Part shown: positions 8,460 through 17,743 of the stretch, piece after piece
Numbering within the stretch: the stretch's first letter is position 1
Layout: every line of letters begins with the position of its first letter
Source: Fimihabitans intestinipullorum
GTDB taxonomy: Bacteria > Bacillota_I > Bacilli_A > RF39 > UBA660
Direction: 5' to 3'
Assembly: GCA_018714965.1 (NCBI GenBank)
Contig: DVML01000012.1
Location: 1-64,000 of the forward strand
Length of the DNA: 64,000 bases
The notes under the pieces: model-generated
Database searches by the model: none
The model's input: the letters and a program-made list of their open reading frames with translations, nothing else
What the model was told of the DNA's origin: nothing
Program-made: the position numbers and the translations under genes

Positions 8460-8495
8460 AGAGCGGAAAAAGAAAAAAAGGAAAAGAGGTTAAAA

Positions 8496-9680
8496 ATGAA
8501 AACAAAAGTTGGTTATAGTGTAAAAGCTGATAGTTTTGAGTCAGGTGTAGAAACAGCAAAAGCTGCAACAGAAGGAATGACTCCTAAAGTTGGTCTTTTA
8601 TATACATCTGTATTAAACGATCAAGCACAAATTATGAGTGGTGTTAAAAGTGTAATGAATGCGCCAGTTGTAGGATGTACTAGTAGTGGAGGAATCATCG
8701 TGCCAGATGGTGTCGTAAATGCTGAAGATCATGGTTTTTCTGGAATGATGGTATTAGATGATCCAGACATGACTGTAGGTGTTGCTGCAAGTGAGGCTGG
8801 AAAAGATGCTAGAGAAATTGGACGTAAAGTTGCAATTGCGGCTTTAAAAGATGCAGGACTTATGAAAGTGCCTAACTATTTCTATATGGTAGCAAGTCCA
8901 AAAGAGGAAGAGGATTATTTAAAAGGAATTCAAGATGTTATCGGTCGTGTTCCATTTTTTGGAGGAAGTGCAGCTGACGATACAGTAGAAGGAAAATGGT
9001 CAATCTTCTGCAATGATCAAGTATTTAGCGATGGAGTTGCAGTCGTATTCTTCTATACGAATAAAGAATTCTTTACTGAATATACCGGAGCTTATAGAGA
9101 AACACAAAATGTTGGTATCGTAACGGGAGTAAGAAACAATCGTACTTTAGTTTCTATCGATGGTGTTTCATCATTGACAAAGTATGCTGAATGGATTGGA
9201 ACAACTCCTGATAAATTAAAAGGATCTGAATTATTAGGTGCTTCTATTTGTCATCCATTAGGAGTAAAAGATCCACTTGGTTCATTGACAATTATTCGTC
9301 ACCCTATGTTTGGAGATGATATGGGAACAAAAACATTCGATGACGATGTTATTAATTTAGGAAACAAAGTTGTAGAAAATACAGCAATCATGCAATTAGA
9401 AGCAACTGTAGATGAACTTATTAATTCTACAGGAGATGCGATGAAAGTTGTAAATAAAGAAATGACACAAGAAGCTGCTGGATATTTCTTAGTACACTGT
9501 GGTGGAAGAAAGTTAGGAATTGGAGATCGTATTAACGAAGTTCATGAACAACTTGTAAAAGAAGCAAATGGTGTACCATTTATTACAATCTTTACATTTG
9601 GTGAATATGGTTACCATGATCACAGCGCAAACGCATGTGGTGGATTGATGTTATCATTTACAGGAATCGGAAAGGAGTAG
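8496..9680 (+). CDS. FIST N/C domain protein
   Basis: A 394-residue protein made of FIST_N (about 10-200; opening GLLYTSVLNDQAQIMSGVKSV, then VVGCTSSGGII) and FIST_C (about 210-380; ending FGEYGYHDHSANACGG). FIST domains are described as small-ligand sensory domains, usually fused to or next to signalling proteins. Here no kinase, cyclase or other output domain is attached, and the gene sits 36 bases after the alcohol dehydrogenase and 6 bases before the aldehyde dehydrogenase. A role in binding an operon metabolite is inference. Confidence 0.88.
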   Translation: MKTKVGYSVKADSFESGVETAKAATEGMTPKVGLLYTSVLNDQAQIMSGVKSVMNAPVVGCTSSGGIIVPDGVVNAEDHGFSGMMVLDDPDMTVGVAASEAGKDAREIGRKVAIAALKDAGLMKVPNYFYMVASPKEEEDYLKGIQDVIGRVPFFGGSAADDTVEGKWSIFCNDQVFSDGVAVVFFYTNKEFFTEYTGAYRETQNVGIVTGVRNNRTLVSIDGVSSLTKYAEWIGTTPDKLKGSELLGASICHPLGVKDPLGSLTIIRHPMFGDDMGTKTFDDDVINLGNKVVENTAIMQLEATVDELINSTGDAMKVVNKEMTQEAAGYFLVHCGGRKLGIGDRINEVHEQLVKEANGVPFITIFTFGEYGYHDHSANACGGLMLSFTGIGKE

Positions 9681-9686
9681 GATACT

Positions 9687-11120
9687 TTGAAAAACTTAAT
9701 TGCTGGTCAATGGGTTGATGCAAGCGATGGGAAAGTAATTGAAGTAACTAACCCTGCGACGAATGAAAAAATTGATACAGTGCCAAATGCAACTGTGGAA
9801 GATGTAGATCGTGCAGTAAAGGCTGCCCAAGAAGCGCAAAAGGGATGGGCAAAAATGTCGATTCATGCACGTGGAGAAATTTTATTAAAATTCTCTGATT
9901 TAGTAGAGCAACATAAAGAAGAATTAGCAACGCTTCTTTGTAAGGAAACCGGGAAACCAATTACAGAAGCGAGAGCTGAAATTGGACAACAAAAATTATT
10001 TGTTCATGGATATGTAGAAAAATCACGTCACATGTATGGAAATGTGATTCCAGCTGGAAGTGAGCCTGGACAAGAAAAAACGATTCAAATTACAGAGCAA
10101 TGCCCATTAGGAGTAGTTGCATGTATTATTCCGTTTAACTTCCCAAGTGACTTGTTTGGACAAAAAGTTCCATCAGCACTCGTTATGGGAAATGCTGTAA
10201 TCGTAAAACCATCTACATATAATCCGTTAACACTTACAAAATATTGTGAATTATTGCAAGAAGCAGGAGTTCCAGCTGGAGTTATTAGCTGTTTATCAGG
10301 AGATGGTCCAGTAACTGGACATGCTCTTGCGGAACACAAGGGAGTGCATTTAGTTAGTGTAACAGGTAGTACGCGTGTAGGTATGGAGACAATGCAAACG
10401 GCTGGTAAGAATTTAACTCACGTTATGCTTGAATTGGGAGGAAACGATGCATTTATCCTTGCTGCAGATGGTGATGTTGACTTAGCAGTAGAAGAAACTG
10501 TATGGGGAAGACTCTACAATACAGGACAAGTATGTTGTGCAAGTAAACGTTTCTTGATTCACAATAGTGTAAAAGATGAATTTATTCGTAAGATGATCGA
10601 AAAGATTAAGACATTAAAGATTGGAAATCCACTTGATCCAACAGTTAAAATTGGATGTTTAATTAATGAACATGCTGCTCAAGTAGTAGAAGAGCAAGTT
10701 CAAAAGACAGTACAAGCGGGAGCTAAAATTGTCTATGGTGGAAGACGTAATGGTGCATTCTTTGAACCAACGATCCTAGATGGTGTAACAAAGGACATGG
10801 ATGTTGCAAAAGATATGGAAATTTTTGGACCAGTTATTCCAATTATCGGATTTGATGACATAGATGAAGCAATCGCAATTGCAAATCAATCAAATTTTGG
10901 TTTATGTGGAAACATCATTACGAGAGATATGAAAACTGCTTTCTACGTTTCAGAAGCACTTGAAGTAGGTGGAGCAGTTATCAACGGTGCAAGTTTCTAT
11001 CGTGCTGCAGAAATGCCATTTGGTGGATGGAAACATAGTGGAATCGGAAACGAAGGAATTTCTACTACGTTGAAAGAAATGTCTAGAACGAAGACAATTG
11101 TCTTAAAGAATATATTGTAA
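9687..11120 (+). CDS. NAD(P)-dependent aldehyde dehydrogenase
   Basis: A 477-residue aldehyde dehydrogenase that oxidises an aldehyde to the acid. The general base is Glu249 in LELGGND and the nucleophile is Cys283 in GQVCCASKR; the cofactor segment FNFPSDL and KPSTYNPLT are present. It resembles succinate-semialdehyde and lactaldehyde dehydrogenases. The start codon is TTG (9687), placed by AAAGGAG at 9671-9677, which overlaps the end of the FIST gene. A hairpin terminator follows the stop. Confidence 0.93.
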   Translation: MKNLIAGQWVDASDGKVIEVTNPATNEKIDTVPNATVEDVDRAVKAAQEAQKGWAKMSIHARGEILLKFSDLVEQHKEELATLLCKETGKPITEARAEIGQQKLFVHGYVEKSRHMYGNVIPAGSEPGQEKTIQITEQCPLGVVACIIPFNFPSDLFGQKVPSALVMGNAVIVKPSTYNPLTLTKYCELLQEAGVPAGVISCLSGDGPVTGHALAEHKGVHLVSVTGSTRVGMETMQTAGKNLTHVMLELGGNDAFILAADGDVDLAVEETVWGRLYNTGQVCCASKRFLIHNSVKDEFIRKMIEKIKTLKIGNPLDPTVKIGCLINEHAAQVVEEQVQKTVQAGAKIVYGGRRNGAFFEPTILDGVTKDMDVAKDMEIFGPVIPIIGFDDIDEAIAIANQSNFGLCGNIITRDMKTAFYVSEALEVGGAVINGASFYRAAEMPFGGWKHSGIGNEGISTTLKEMSRTKTIVLKNIL

Positions 11121-11146
11121 AAAAAGGCTTAATGGCCTTTTTTTGT
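11119..11146 (+). terminator. Terminator of the dehydrogenase operon
   Basis: AAAAAGGC, a short loop, GGCC and a run of seven T's directly after the stop codon. Confidence 0.85.
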
Positions 11147-11201
11147 TTATTTGCTATTTGAAATTGGTTTACGTAAAGATCAAATAGAAATAAGTATTAT
11201 G

Positions 11202-11229
11202 TTGATATTTCTGGTGAGTATGATATACT
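11202..11229 (+). promoter_or_regulatory. Promoter of the 11256 gene
   Basis: TTGATA (11202-11207), 16 bases, TATACT (11224-11229); AAAGGAG precedes ATG 11256. Confidence 0.6.
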
Positions 11230-11255
11230 GAGTATGATAGTAAAGGAGTGTAAGA

Positions 11256-12350
11256 ATGAATTCAAACGATCAAACAAACCAAAAGGAAACGAATATTTTC
11301 CAAAATCCGTTAGGGCAACCGGATCCAAATAACTTGCCAAAAGAAAATAATGGTTTGCCACAAAGTGGAGAATCGCAACAAGTAAACCAAAATCCTGTGC
11401 CAGGAGAACAACAAGGAATGACACAACCTGTAGAAAATGTTACAAATCCTGGTAATGTCAATTCTGGAGTAACTGGGACGGCACCAGTACCAGATATGGC
11501 CGTTTCACAACAGCCTACTCAAAATCAACCAGTAGAATCTCTAGTGACAGAGAACAATGCTGGAGAGACATTAACAGATGTTGAGAAGAACGCTGTTTCA
11601 TTGGATCAAGCGGTTCCAGCTACTTGGAATTTAGATCCATCTCAGTTAGCAAATGATCCACAACCAGCAACTACATCAGAGCCAACACCAGCACAAAATA
11701 CTGTTTCACAACAACCTACACCAATGCCGGAACAGGTAGCTACACAGTCAAGCGAAGTAGAGCAACCACAAATAACACCACAACCAACAGTTACAGAACA
11801 ACCGAGTGGTGCTGGAGTAGCACCAATGCCTACAACTCAGAAACCTCAACAAACATTAAAATCACGTACGAATAATACGGTAGGAATTGTCATAGGTATT
11901 ATCGTTGTTGTGGCACTTATTGTAGGAGGATATTTTGCACTTGATGCATTTGGACTTTTAGGAGCAAACACATTGACGTGTACGGTATCTGAAGAAGAAA
12001 ATGGTAGTAAAACAGAGATGACAACTATATATAAATTTAAAGATGATAAACCAACTGCAGTTACTATGAAAGGATCTATCGCAATTCCATCTAGTGCATC
12101 TGACGAGGAAAAACAGACTTTTCAATTTGCTGCTGGAATTATGGAAATGTCATTTTCATCAGTAGAAGGTCAAGATGGTGTGAAGTATAATAGTAATATG
12201 AGCGATACAAAATATGATTTCGAATTAGAAGTAGATGCAGAAAAAGCAAGTGGAGGAGATTTATCAAGTACGGGGCTTGATGTAGATACATCAGCTACTA
12301 AGGAAACCATAAAGAAAGAAATGGAAGAACAAGGATTTACATGTAAATAA
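11256..12350 (+). CDS. Membrane-anchored protein with Gln/Pro-rich cytoplasmic region
   Basis: A 364-residue protein of unknown function. Residues 1-205 are low-complexity, rich in Q, P, N and T. One transmembrane helix follows (about 210-232, TVGIVIGIIVVVALIVGGYF), then an exported C-terminal domain of about 130 residues starting LTCTVSEEENGSKTEMT and ending in FTCK. The domain, with paired cysteines near each end, resembles the YehR/DUF1307 lipoprotein type; that assignment is tentative. The gene is monocistronic with its own promoter and terminator. Confidence 0.7.
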   Translation: MNSNDQTNQKETNIFQNPLGQPDPNNLPKENNGLPQSGESQQVNQNPVPGEQQGMTQPVENVTNPGNVNSGVTGTAPVPDMAVSQQPTQNQPVESLVTENNAGETLTDVEKNAVSLDQAVPATWNLDPSQLANDPQPATTSEPTPAQNTVSQQPTPMPEQVATQSSEVEQPQITPQPTVTEQPSGAGVAPMPTTQKPQQTLKSRTNNTVGIVIGIIVVVALIVGGYFALDAFGLLGANTLTCTVSEEENGSKTEMTTIYKFKDDKPTAVTMKGSIAIPSSASDEEKQTFQFAAGIMEMSFSSVEGQDGVKYNSNMSDTKYDFELEVDAEKASGGDLSSTGLDVDTSATKETIKKEMEEQGFTCK

Positions 12351-12373
12351 AGGTTGAATATTCAACCTTTTTA
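12349..12373 (+). terminator. Terminator after the 11256 gene
   Basis: A perfect 20-base palindrome (AAGGTTGAAT and its complement) followed by T's, overlapping the stop codon. Confidence 0.85.
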
Positions 12374-12447
12374 CTTTCATTGAATGTAACTACTTATCAA
12401 TTTTCTCATTTTATGTTATGATGGTTATAACTATAGAGGTGAGACGA

Positions 12448-14544
12448 ATGAACTTAGATACTTTGAATAAAGAACAACGAGAGGCAGTAACGACAACAGA
12501 GGGACCTCTTTTAGTATTGGCTGGTGCGGGAAGTGGTAAAACTAGAGTATTGACGACTCGTATCGCATATTTAATTGAAGAAGTAGGAATCGCACCAGAA
12601 CATATTTTGGCGATTACTTTTACAAATAAAGCAGCAAAAGAAATGAAGGATCGTGTGTTTCAAATGCTAGGTGGAATCGCTTATCAAATTCAAATATCGA
12701 CATTTCACTCTTTTGGATTACTTATTGTACGAGAAAATGTAGATATGTTAGGATATCAACCAAATTTTACGATTTTAGATAGCGATGATTCTTTAACGGT
12801 GATTAAAAAGATCATGAAAGAGATGGGACTAGACCAAAAAGAATATAATCCACGTGCAATTAAGAATCGCATCAGTGGTGCAAAAAATGAAATGTTAAGT
12901 CCGATTCAATATGAACAATTTGCTAATACTGATTTCGAACAAAAAGTTTTAGATGTCTATTATGCATATGAAAAGAAATTGAAAGCTACGAATTCAGTGG
13001 ATTTTGACGATTTATTATTGTTGCCACTTCAATTATTTAAAGATCATCCGAATCTTTTACAAGACTATCAAGAGAGATTTCAATATATATTAGTGGATGA
13101 GTATCAAGATACGAATATGGCGCAGTATTTACTAATTAAAATGATTAGTGCTCGATATAAAAACGTATGTGTAGTTGGTGATAACGACCAGTCTATCTAT
13201 AGTTTTAGAGGGGCAAATTATCGAAATATTTTGAATTTTGAAAAAGATTATAAAAAACCAAAGGTTATTATGCTAGAAGAAAATTATCGTTCTACAAAAA
13301 ATATTTTGAATGCTGCAAATGGTGTGATTCAAAACAATAAGGAACGAAAGGATAAGAACTTATGGACGCATAACGAAGAGGGAGATAAAGTCGTCTATCA
13401 TCGTTCTACAGATGAAAAAGATGAAGCATTTTACGTTACAAACGAGATTCAAAAATTATTATTAAAAGGAATTGCTCCAGAACAAATTGCAGTACTTTAT
13501 CGTACTAATGCACAATCTCGTAGCATCGAGGATGTTTTGCTTCGTGAAAACATACCATATAAAGTAATCGGAAGTTTTTACTTCTATAATAGAAAAGAAA
13601 TTAAAGATTTAATTGCGTATATGAAATTAATATACAATCCAAAAGACGATACAAGTTTACTTCGTATTATCAACACGCCTAAAAGAGGCATTGGAGCTAA
13701 GACGATAGAACATTTGACTGAAAAGGCGAGAATAGAAGGTATTAGTTTATTTGATGCGATTGAATCAGGAAAAGAGATGCAGTTTAAGCAATTGATTGAA
13801 ACATTGATTGCCGAGAAAGATAACTCTTCTTTGACCGAACTTGTAGATCTCATTTTATCGCAGAGTGGAATGCGAGAAGAACTAGAGAGTGAAAAGTCGA
13901 TGGAAGCGGATATTCGTCTAGAAAATTTAGAGGAGTTTAAGACGATTACGAAAAACTTTGAAGAGCGAAATGGAATTATTTCATTGGATGAATTTTTGAT
14001 GGAAATTAGTTTGGTGACAGATATAGAAGAGCATAAAAATCGAACAGATGTCGTTACTTTGATGACTGTACATAGTGCGAAAGGACTCGAATTCGATTAC
14101 GTCTTTATGATCGGATTAGAAGAAGGAATTTTTCCACATCAAAACTCTTTCTTAGAGGCAGATGGAATTGAAGAAGAGAGACGTCTATGTTATGTCGCTA
14201 TGACTCGTGCCCGTAAAAAGTTATGGCTCGTCAATGCAAAGCGAAGAACATTATACGGAATGGATCATATGAATCCACCAAGTAGATTTTTACAAGAAGT
14301 AGATGACTCTTACATTGAAAAGGATTTTAAAGAAAGTACAGCTTCACAAAAAGTTGATACATTTGTATCGAAAGTGGATTCTAGTGTAGAATATAATATA
14401 GGAGATCATATTGTTCATGATACTTTCGGAACAGGTGTCGTAGTAGGTGTTGAAAAATCGATTCTTACGATTGCTTTTCCACATCCTACGGGTATTAAGA
14501 AATTATTAAAAGGACACAAAAGTATTAGAAAGGTGGAAAAATAA
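12448..14544 (+). CDS. pcrA: ATP-dependent DNA helicase PcrA/UvrD
   Basis: A superfamily 1A 3'-5' DNA helicase of repair and plasmid replication, 698 residues. It has the Q motif LNKEQREAV, Walker A GAGSGKT (26-32), Walker B VDEYQDTN, GDNDQSIYSFRGA, ENYRST, and late motifs TVHSAKGLEFDYVF and YVAMTRARK. The C-terminal HDTFGTGVVVGVE segment is the PcrA Tudor-like tail that contacts RNA polymerase. ATG 12448 is used because GAGGTGAG lies 5' of it; the upstream in-frame ATG 12418 overlaps the -10 region (TGTTATGAT, 12414-12422). Confidence 0.96.
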   Translation: MNLDTLNKEQREAVTTTEGPLLVLAGAGSGKTRVLTTRIAYLIEEVGIAPEHILAITFTNKAAKEMKDRVFQMLGGIAYQIQISTFHSFGLLIVRENVDMLGYQPNFTILDSDDSLTVIKKIMKEMGLDQKEYNPRAIKNRISGAKNEMLSPIQYEQFANTDFEQKVLDVYYAYEKKLKATNSVDFDDLLLLPLQLFKDHPNLLQDYQERFQYILVDEYQDTNMAQYLLIKMISARYKNVCVVGDNDQSIYSFRGANYRNILNFEKDYKKPKVIMLEENYRSTKNILNAANGVIQNNKERKDKNLWTHNEEGDKVVYHRSTDEKDEAFYVTNEIQKLLLKGIAPEQIAVLYRTNAQSRSIEDVLLRENIPYKVIGSFYFYNRKEIKDLIAYMKLIYNPKDDTSLLRIINTPKRGIGAKTIEHLTEKARIEGISLFDAIESGKEMQFKQLIETLIAEKDNSSLTELVDLILSQSGMREELESEKSMEADIRLENLEEFKTITKNFEERNGIISLDEFLMEISLVTDIEEHKNRTDVVTLMTVHSAKGLEFDYVFMIGLEEGIFPHQNSFLEADGIEEERRLCYVAMTRARKKLWLVNAKRRTLYGMDHMNPPSRFLQEVDDSYIEKDFKESTASQKVDTFVSKVDSSVEYNIGDHIVHDTFGTGVVVGVEKSILTIAFPHPTGIKKLLKGHKSIRKVEK

Positions 14545-14546
14545 AT

Positions 14547-14717
14547 ATGAAAACAGCGTTAGTATTAGGTATTATGGAAACTGTAGATAAGTGGGGGGAA
14601 TCAATACAAGAATTTTTAAGACAACATGGAAGAAATCCTATTTTATGGATGGCTTTTTTCGGAATAGGCTTACTTATCTTTTTTTCAACTTATAATGCAT
14701 TACAAAAAGAAAAGTAG
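14547..14717 (+). CDS. Small single-pass membrane protein
   Basis: A 56-residue ORF. It starts MKTALVLGIMETVDKWGES, has a short amphipathic region with RQHGRNP, and ends in one transmembrane helix (LWMAFFGIGLLIFFSTY) plus a charged tail. It begins two bases after the pcrA stop and ends 15 bases before galU, with coding-like codon use and no gap, so it is probably translated in the same operon. I do not recognise a family. Confidence 0.6.
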   Translation: MKTALVLGIMETVDKWGESIQEFLRQHGRNPILWMAFFGIGLLIFFSTYNALQKEK

Positions 14718-14732
14718 AAAGAAGGAAGCTGA

Positions 14733-15602
14733 ATGCAAAAAATAAGAAAAGCTGTCATCCCTGTTGCGGGACTTGGGACTCGTTTTTTACCTGTGACGAA
14801 AGCGGTACCGAAAGAAATGTTACCAATTGTAGATAAACCGACATTGCAATATATTGTAGAAGAGGCGGTAGCGAGTGGAATCGAGGAGATTTTACTGATT
14901 ACGAGTCCGAATAAAGAAGCGATTATCAATCATTTTGACCGTAGTTTTGAATTAGAGATGAGATTAGAAAAGAGTCATAAATATGAACAACTAGAAATGG
15001 TACGTTCTATTTCTGACTTGGTACATATTTATACAATTCGTCAAGGAGAACCTCTTGGAAGTGGGCATGCGGTGTCACTTGCGGAATCTTTTGTTGGAAA
15101 AGAACCGTTTGCAGTACTTTATGGAGATGATTTGATCAAAGGAGATATTCCGGCCTTGAAAGAATTAATCGAGGTATACGAAAAGTACGATGCGAACGTA
15201 ATAGGGATTCAAGAGGTAGATCCTAGTGTTGTATCACGATATGGGATTATATCATATGCGGATCGGAATACTGGAAAGATTGCTAGTATTATTGAAAAGC
15301 CTAAAATGGAAGAAGCACCTAGTACGAGTGCAGGGCTTGGTAGATATATCGTGAAGCCAGAAATTTTTGATGTGCTTCGCGAACTAAAAACAGGTGCAAA
15401 TAATGAGTATCAATTTACGGATGCTATGCTTCATTTGATGAAAACGCAAGATTTCTATGCCTGTCCATTTCATGGAACTTACTATGATATTGGAAATCAA
15501 TTAGGGTACGTAAAAGCAAATATTGCATATGCGTTGGATCGGAAAGAACTTCAAGAAGATTTAAAGGAATATATGAGTACGATTTTAAACTCACAAAAGT
15601 AG
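14733..15602 (+). CDS. galU: UTP--glucose-1-phosphate uridylyltransferase
   Basis: Makes UDP-glucose from UTP and glucose 1-phosphate. The 289-residue nucleotidyltransferase has the activation loop GLGTRFLPVTK (13-23), KEMLPIVDKPTLQYIVEEA, the PLGSGHAV segment, a GDD metal site, and a late EKP and NEYQFTDA segment. The length matches bacterial GalU/GtaB. GAAGGAAG precedes ATG 14733. The stop is overlapped by a terminator hairpin. It supplies galE and glycolipid synthesis. Confidence 0.95.
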   Translation: MQKIRKAVIPVAGLGTRFLPVTKAVPKEMLPIVDKPTLQYIVEEAVASGIEEILLITSPNKEAIINHFDRSFELEMRLEKSHKYEQLEMVRSISDLVHIYTIRQGEPLGSGHAVSLAESFVGKEPFAVLYGDDLIKGDIPALKELIEVYEKYDANVIGIQEVDPSVVSRYGIISYADRNTGKIASIIEKPKMEEAPSTSAGLGRYIVKPEIFDVLRELKTGANNEYQFTDAMLHLMKTQDFYACPFHGTYYDIGNQLGYVKANIAYALDRKELQEDLKEYMSTILNSQK

Positions 15603-15613
15603 TGAGTTTTTCT
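15588..15613 (+). terminator. Terminator after galU
   Basis: AAACTCAC and GTGAGTTT with a 7-base loop then T's; the hairpin includes the galU stop codon. Confidence 0.8.
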
Positions 15614-15653
15614 TCTTTAAATGGAGAAAAAGCAAGATAAAATAGGAGAAATT

Positions 15654-15675
15654 TGGTATAATATAAATGGTGATA
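15654..15675 (+). promoter_or_regulatory. ligA extended -10 promoter fused to ribosome site
   Basis: TGGTATAAT (15654-15662) is an extended -10 without a clear -35. The expected start (about 15669) is the first base of GGTGATA (15669-15675), which lies 3 bases before ATG 15678. Confidence 0.65.
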
Positions 15676-15677
15676 GC

Positions 15678-17666
15678 ATGATAGAAGAAGTAAAGGCAAG
15701 AATAGATGAATTGATAGGGAGATTAAATAAGGCAAGTTACGAATACTACACCTTGGACCAGCCGACAATTACCGATCAAGAATACGATCGAGACATGCAG
15801 GAATTATTGAAGTTAGAAGAAAAATATCCTGATCTCGTCCGTGAAGATTCTCCAAGTCAACGCGTTGGTGGGAAAGTCATCGAAGGTTTTGAAAAAGTAC
15901 ATCATGAAATTCCGATGTTGAGTTTAGGGAATGTGTTTAACGAAGATGATATTGTTCGTTTTGATGAGAGAGTGAAAAAGGTAGTTTCAAATCCGAATTA
16001 TGTATGTGAGTTAAAAATAGATGGTCTTTCTGTTTCACTTCTCTATCGTGATGGAAAATTGGTTCGTGGAGCAACACGTGGAGATGGAGTAACGGGAGAA
16101 GATATTACTCATAACGTAAAGACGATCAAAAGTATTCCACTTACGATTCCTTTCAAAGAGGAGATCGAGGTACGTGGAGAAATTTATATGGGAAAAGCAT
16201 CTTTCGAGTCTTTGAACGAACTTCGAAAGGCAGATGGACAACCTTTGTTTGCAAACCCTAGAAATGCTGCAGCAGGAAGTGTGAGACAGCTTGATAGCAA
16301 AATTGCTGCGAGTCGTAATTTGGATTGTTTTATCTATCATTTACCGAATGCAGAGCAGTACGGAATTCATACACAAATGGAAGCACTTTCTTTTATGAAA
16401 AAGTTGGGATTTTGTACGAATCCGAATATAGCATTAGTTCATAATTTGCAAGAACTATTATCATATATTGATGACTGGACTCAGAGAAGAGAAGAGTTAG
16501 CCTATGAAATAGATGGTATCGTATTGAAAGTAAATGATTTTAAAGATCAAGAAAAACTAGGATTTACAGTGCGAACTCCAAAATGGGCAACTGCATATAA
16601 GTTTCCTGCAACGGAAGTATTTACAAAGTTGAAAGATATCAAGTTTAGTGTGGGACGAACGGGACAAGTTACGCCGAATGCGATTTTAGAACCGGTACGT
16701 GTTGCAGGTTCTGTTATATCGAAAGCGACACTTCACAACGAAGATTACGTGAAAGAGAAAGACATTCGTGTAGGAGATACCGTTGTAATTAAAAAAGCGG
16801 GAGATGTCATTCCCGAAGTAGTACGCGTAGATGTTTCTAGACGAACGGGAAATGAAAAACCGTTTAAAATGACGGACACTTGTCCAATATGTGGAAGTAA
16901 ACTCGTTCGAAAAGAAACAGAATCTGCATATTACTGTGTAAATCCAAATTGTGATGCAACCAAAATAGAAGGACTTGCACACTATGTAAGTCGTCATGCG
17001 ATGAATATGTTAGGTTTTGGAGACAATATTATCGAGGATTTTTACAATATGGGGTATTTGAAAACGATACCTGATTTTTATAAATTATATACAAAAAAAG
17101 AAGAGTTAATGGAGTTAGAAGGTTTTGGAGAGAAAAAAATTCAAAACTTACTTGATAGTGTGAAGGAAAGTAAAAATAATTCTCTCGAAAGATTATTATT
17201 TGCGTTAGGAATTCGTCATGTAGGAAGTAAGACGGCTAAGATATTGGCTCAGAACTTTCATACAATGAAGAATTTAATGAATGCGACATATGAGGATTTT
17301 ATCGAGATTAGAGATGTTGGTACAATGATTGCGAATAGTCTCGTCAACTATTTTCATACCGAAGAAAATATCAAACTTATCGAAGAGTTGGAAGAATATG
17401 GGATCAATATGGAATACTTAGGAGGACCTGTTATAGAAGATCAAGATTTTGCAGGGCGGACATTTGTATTAACAGGAACCTTATCGCAAATCACAAGGGA
17501 AGAGGCGAAGGAAAAAATCGAATCTCTTGGTGGTACAGTTTCAGGAAGTGTAAGTAAGAAGACTTCTGTCGTAGTCGTAGGTGAAAATCCAGGAAGTAAG
17601 TATGAAAAAGCAAAGGAACTTGGAATTGAAATTTGGAATGAACAGGAATTTATGGAAAAGATGTAA
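15678..17666 (+). CDS. ligA: NAD+-dependent DNA ligase
   Basis: Seals nicks in replication and repair using NAD+. The 662-residue protein has the adenylation motif with nucleophile Lys near 113 (LKIDG), RGDGVTGEDITHN, RNAAAGSVRQLD, and VRTPKWATAYKFP. A four-Cys zinc finger (CPICG and CVNPNCD) follows, then helix-hairpin-helix repeats and a C-terminal BRCT domain (FVLTGTL, GGTVSGSVSKKTS). ATG 15678 is preferred over an in-frame start at 15621, which would lie before the promoter. Confidence 0.96.
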   Translation: MIEEVKARIDELIGRLNKASYEYYTLDQPTITDQEYDRDMQELLKLEEKYPDLVREDSPSQRVGGKVIEGFEKVHHEIPMLSLGNVFNEDDIVRFDERVKKVVSNPNYVCELKIDGLSVSLLYRDGKLVRGATRGDGVTGEDITHNVKTIKSIPLTIPFKEEIEVRGEIYMGKASFESLNELRKADGQPLFANPRNAAAGSVRQLDSKIAASRNLDCFIYHLPNAEQYGIHTQMEALSFMKKLGFCTNPNIALVHNLQELLSYIDDWTQRREELAYEIDGIVLKVNDFKDQEKLGFTVRTPKWATAYKFPATEVFTKLKDIKFSVGRTGQVTPNAILEPVRVAGSVISKATLHNEDYVKEKDIRVGDTVVIKKAGDVIPEVVRVDVSRRTGNEKPFKMTDTCPICGSKLVRKETESAYYCVNPNCDATKIEGLAHYVSRHAMNMLGFGDNIIEDFYNMGYLKTIPDFYKLYTKKEELMELEGFGEKKIQNLLDSVKESKNNSLERLLFALGIRHVGSKTAKILAQNFHTMKNLMNATYEDFIEIRDVGTMIANSLVNYFHTEENIKLIEELEEYGINMEYLGGPVIEDQDFAGRTFVLTGTLSQITREEAKEKIESLGGTVSGSVSKKTSVVVVGENPGSKYEKAKELGIEIWNEQEFMEKM

Positions 17667-17743
17667 AGTTCATCAAAATAGATATTCATTTTTAAGAAAA
17701 TATGTTAAAATAATAGAGAATAGGGTAAGAAGGAGGACGTTAC

